Source of the DNA: Saprospiraceae bacterium
Lineage (GTDB): Bacteria > Bacteroidota > Bacteroidia > Chitinophagales > Saprospiraceae
NCBI GenBank assembly: GCA_013214355.1
Contig: JABSSL010000024.1
Coordinates: 62,001-126,000, forward strand
Direction: 5' to 3'
Length of the DNA stretch: 64,000 nucleotides
The translations under genes and the position numbers were made by a program. Below are positions 62,044-64,000 of the stretch, piece after piece (within the stretch, counting starts at the first letter, position 1; the number at the start of each line of letters is the position of its first letter). The notes beneath the pieces were generated by a model. The model ran no database searches. It was not told the DNA's origin and saw nothing but the letters and a program-made list of their open reading frames with translations.

Positions 62044-62106
62044 ATGACTAAAAAACGCACATATACATTATTGCTCCTGAGTTATCCGAAGATAACCGAG
62101 GTGTAA
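62044..62106 (+). CDS. Leu/Ser leader peptide of the tRNA operon (20 aa)
   Basis: ATG at 62044 to TAA at 62104-62106. Codons 9-13 are TTA-TTG-CTC-CTG-AGT (LLLLS), four different leucine codons in a row and one serine codon. The first eight residues are MTKKRTYT, a polar start typical of leader peptides. The ORF is followed within 30 nt by an intrinsic terminator and then by three tRNA genes with anticodons TAA, CAG and GCT. These read TTA, CTG and AGT of this very run. I infer a stalling sensor, not a functional protein. No -7 box of good quality is seen upstream. Confidence 0.6.
   Translation: MTKKRTYTLLLLSYPKITEV
62081..62096 (+). promoter_or_regulatory. Leader hairpin just after the Leu/Ser codons
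   Basis: GTTATC-CGAA-GATAAC, 6-bp arms with a tetraloop; outer CTC/GAG adds three pairs. It is inside the leader ORF immediately after the LLLLS codons, where an attenuator pause stem would be. Confidence 0.5.
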
Positions 62107-62133
62107 TTGTATTGTCTAGATATGAAGCAATAG

Positions 62134-62169
62134 AAAAGCTCCTTGGTATTTGTCCAAGGAGCTTTTTTT
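62134..62169 (+). terminator. Intrinsic terminator (attenuator) before the tRNA genes
   Basis: AAAAGCTCCTTGG pairs perfectly with CCAAGGAGCTTTT over 13 bp, with a 7-nt loop and seven or more Ts at the end. The only plus-strand transcript it could end is the leader ORF. It lies 7 nt before the first tRNA, so the tRNAs are expressed only on read-through unless they have their own promoter. Confidence 0.8.
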
Positions 62170-62175
62170 ATGCTT

Positions 62176-62248
62176 ACCACTGTAGGCCAACGGCAGAGCC
62201 CCCAGTTTCAGAAACTGGTGTGTATGAGTTCGAATCTCATCAGTGGTA
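62176..62248 (+). tRNA. tRNA-like gene with Leu anticodon CAG, short variable loop
   Basis: Cloverleaf by hand: acceptor ACCACTG/CAGTGGT, TA at 8-9, D stem GGC/GCC with GG in the loop, anticodon stem CCAGT/ACTGG, loop TTCAGAA with anticodon CAG at 62209-62211. Variable loop 5 nt, T arm ATGAG/CTCAT with TTCGAAT, discriminator A. CCA is not encoded. Bacterial tRNA-Leu should have a long variable arm (class II), so this is atypical; charging identity is uncertain. Confidence 0.75.
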
Positions 62249-62259
62249 CTCAAAATTCT

Positions 62260-62336
62260 ACACCTGTAAGCTAAAAGGAAACGCTATCGGACTTAAAATC
62301 CGATGTTTGACGGTTCGAATCCGTCCGGGTGTACCA
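62260..62336 (+). tRNA. tRNA-like gene with Leu anticodon TAA, short variable loop
   Basis: Acceptor ACACCTG/CGGGTGT (one T-G pair), D stem AGC/GCT, anticodon stem TCGGA/TCCGA, loop CTTAAAA with anticodon TAA at 62294-62296. Five-nt variable loop, T stem GACGG/CCGTC with TTCGAAT, discriminator A and encoded CCA. It is again a class I shape with a leucine anticodon. Confidence 0.78.
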
Positions 62337-62339
62337 AAC

Positions 62340-62424
62340 GGAGGGTTGGCGGAATTGGTAACGCACCACATTGCTAACGTGAGGTAGGCTTAGGCCTGTG
62401 CAGGTTCGAGTCCTGTACCCTCCG
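62340..62424 (+). tRNA. tRNA-Ser(GCT)-like gene, class II
   Basis: Acceptor GGAGGGT/ACCCTCC, D arm GCG/CGC with GGAATTGGTAA, anticodon loop TTGCTAA with anticodon GCT at 62373-62375. A long variable region (AGGC-tta-GCCT stem), T arm GCAGG/CCTGT with TTCGAGT, discriminator G. The anticodon stem is poor: A-C and C-A mismatches at its ends leave three pairs. The anticodon and long arm fit serine. Confidence 0.75.
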
Positions 62425-62528
62425 CAACAACTATTATTGCTGTTCTAAAATTAGTTGCGTGTAGTTTGACAACTACCTGTAACTAAATCAAAAAATTCCC
62501 TATTTTTCCTCCCAAACAATACAGCGTG

Positions 62529-64000
62529 ATGAAAATCCATACAGGACTACTTTTTCTCTTCCTAGTAGCCCCGTTTTGGCTCTTGGGGCAGACCAGCAAT
62601 TCTAGTATCAAAAATAGTCCAGCAGCGCTGGAATGGTTTAGGGACGCGGGACTTGGCCTTCGCATTCATTGGGGATTGGAAAGCCAGTTGGGCATCAGTA
62701 TGGAACATAGCTTAATTAACGCCTCTCCTGCCTTCCAAAAGCGTTTTTTTGAAGACTTGCCTACCTCCTTCGATCCTTGGGACTTTAATCCGAAGGAAAT
62801 TACCAAACTCGCAAAATTGGCAGGCGTTCAATACATCCTATTCACCGTTAAAAGCAAGTCTGGTTTTTGCCTATGGGATACGGAAACTACCTCATTTAAC
62901 ATTATCAATACGCCTTATACGAAAGATTTACTAAAGGCCTATGTAGAAGCAGCCCGAGCAGCAAAATTGAAGGTTGGCTTTCAGTATTCAACCGATGACC
63001 ACCACTTCTTATACACGCACGACCTTCCCATCAAAGAAACGGTGCTGGAGGAGCTAGACGAAGAGCTACAGGAAAGTTATGAGGGCCTGGTGGAAGCTCA
63101 GTGCAAGGAGCTATTTACTAATTATGGGAAGATAGATTTATTCTTCTTAGAAGGAAAGCAAGCAGACTTTGCTGCGAAGGTAGCCCTCCAGCAACAAAAG
63201 GACCTTCTAATTACCGGTGCTGTTCTCCCTACTTGGAATGAACACATTCCCACAAATGTCAAAAGTCAAAGTTGGGAAGTGGGTTTCTCCATGGTGGATC
63301 AATGGTCCTACAAGGCGAGACCTCAGGCGAGATCCGTACAGGAGCTAGTCGATTTATTGATTGAAACTCGATCAAAAGGAGGGACTGCTCTTTTTACTGT
63401 AGGCCTTCAGCCAGATGGAGGACTACCAAGCCACGAAGAAGTCTCATTGCGAGAAATGTCTGCTTGGTCATTCGTCAATGCCGAAGCTATTCATGATGTA
63501 CGCCCATGGATCCTGCATTACGAAGGGAATACTTGGTTGGCTCGAAAACGGGAAGCTACGGATGTTTACCTCTATATTTCTCCTGAAGAAAGCTGGATCC
63601 TGGGACAAGAACATAGCTTGATCTTAAAATCTGTGCGAGCCACTAAAGATTCTGAAATTAGTATACTGGGGCAGGCGATTGAATGGCCAGGTCGATCTCT
63701 GGCACCGGTTCGATATCAGCAACAAGACAGCCAATTAGAAATCCATTTCACCCCGCTCCTTCAATTATACGATAACGGAAAGTGGCCTTATCCCCTTGTC
63801 CTAAAATTGACCAGAGCAGAACCAACCCTCACGCCTCCCGTCGTACAGACCCTACCTCCAAAGCAACAATCCGAAGGAACACAACTTAAAGGCTTCCTAG
63901 CTAAAAAGGGGGATCAGCAGGACCTTGAGTATGGCTTTGAATACCGACCGTGTACCAAGCTTTTCTCACAAACTTATACAGATTGGAAAAGGACAGATTG
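62529..64000 (+). CDS. GH29-like alpha-L-fucosidase homologue with altered catalytic motifs, C-terminus cut
   Basis: Starts at the ATG at 62529 (signal MKIHTGLLFLFLVAPFWLLGQ) and runs off the right edge after 490 codons. Family features are WFRDAGLGLRIHWGL, FDPWDFNPKEITKLAKLAGVQYILFTVK, CLWDTETTSFN and LLIETRSKGGTALFTVG. The usual KHHDGF reads KSKSGF (108-113), and the nucleophile position of WFDG reads FLEG, that is E208 in place of Asp. It may be inactive, changed in specificity or a binding protein. It begins about 100 nt after the tRNA cluster. Confidence 0.8.
   Translation, partial: MKIHTGLLFLFLVAPFWLLGQTSNSSIKNSPAALEWFRDAGLGLRIHWGLESQLGISMEHSLINASPAFQKRFFEDLPTSFDPWDFNPKEITKLAKLAGVQYILFTVKSKSGFCLWDTETTSFNIINTPYTKDLLKAYVEAARAAKLKVGFQYSTDDHHFLYTHDLPIKETVLEELDEELQESYEGLVEAQCKELFTNYGKIDLFFLEGKQADFAAKVALQQQKDLLITGAVLPTWNEHIPTNVKSQSWEVGFSMVDQWSYKARPQARSVQELVDLLIETRSKGGTALFTVGLQPDGGLPSHEEVSLREMSAWSFVNAEAIHDVRPWILHYEGNTWLARKREATDVYLYISPEESWILGQEHSLILKSVRATKDSEISILGQAIEWPGRSLAPVRYQQQDSQLEIHFTPLLQLYDNGKWPYPLVLKLTRAEPTLTPPVVQTLPPKQQSEGTQLKGFLAKKGDQQDLEYGFEYRPCTKLFSQTYTDWKRTD

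Noticed and set aside
62112-62387. 91-codon ORF covering the terminator and tRNA genes
   Set aside because: It reads through the intrinsic terminator and all three tRNAs; it is a chance open frame.

Overview
The window looks like chromosome of a Bacteroidota bacterium, most probably a marine or aquatic member of the Saprospiria (Lewinella/Haliscomenobacter type). The evidence is a SusC/SusD pair, several lipoproteins, AraC regulators with seven-helix membrane domains, DUF6807 and GH29/GH88/sulfatase genes, and promoters of the Bacteroidota TTTG / TAnnTTTG type (for example 35624-35653, 57046-57053, 61991-62019). There are no recognisable insertion sequences, phage genes or CRISPR arrays. Nothing was searched against a database: all family names come from reading motifs.

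Layout. 1-5985 (minus): a myo-inositol catabolic operon in the order iolB-iolC-iolA-iolG-sodium symporter. 6237-11520 (plus): a DUF2306 membrane protein, then a DUF6807-sulfatase-Gfo/Idh/MocA operon. 11642-17609 (plus): a long regulatory region and a SusCD pair. A palindrome GCAAACGTTTG occurs upstream of both the iol operon and susC, which suggests one LacI-type regulon joining glycan import and inositol use. 17743-35579: a miscellany (Uma2 nuclease, a Tat-exported Gfo/Idh, a PAP2 remnant, a methyltransferase, a TonB receptor, S9 and S41 peptidases, DMT transporter, AraC and Lrp regulators, L,D-transpeptidase, NHL-repeat and LRR proteins). 35695-41075: a PLP decarboxylase, HAD, NUDIX, a yeast-type cytosine deaminase, and a galU-like pyrophosphorylase coupled to a plant-type glucuronokinase. 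41208-55605 (plus): a large uronate/sugar catabolic cluster (GH88, TIM-barrel isomerases, Gfo/Idh, SDR, symporter, Ldh-type reductase) that runs into planctomycete-style PSCyt1/DUF1549/DUF1553 and DUF1501 genes and an esterase-ThuA fusion. 55654-61974: an esterase with TPRs, SDR, a TPR protein, a second DMT transporter, an exported isochorismatase-like hydrolase and an asparaginase. 62529-64000: a GH29-like gene cut by the right edge.

The most striking locus is 62044-62424. A 20-codon leader ORF carries the codon run TTA-TTG-CTC-CTG-AGT (Leu x4, Ser). It is followed by a strong intrinsic terminator and then by three tRNA-like genes with anticodons CAG, TAA and GCT. Those anticodons read exactly CTG, TTA and AGT of the leader. 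The two tRNAs with leucine anticodons have short class I variable loops, which is wrong for bacterial tRNA-Leu. I read this as a tRNA operon controlled by ribosome-stalling attenuation that senses shortage of the same decoding capacity it supplies.

A second theme is a set of short intergenic hairpins (18.4, 37.1, 39.1 and 45.6 kb). They mostly share a GGTG-TTTT(C)-CACC-like tip, but the lower stem is specific to each locus.
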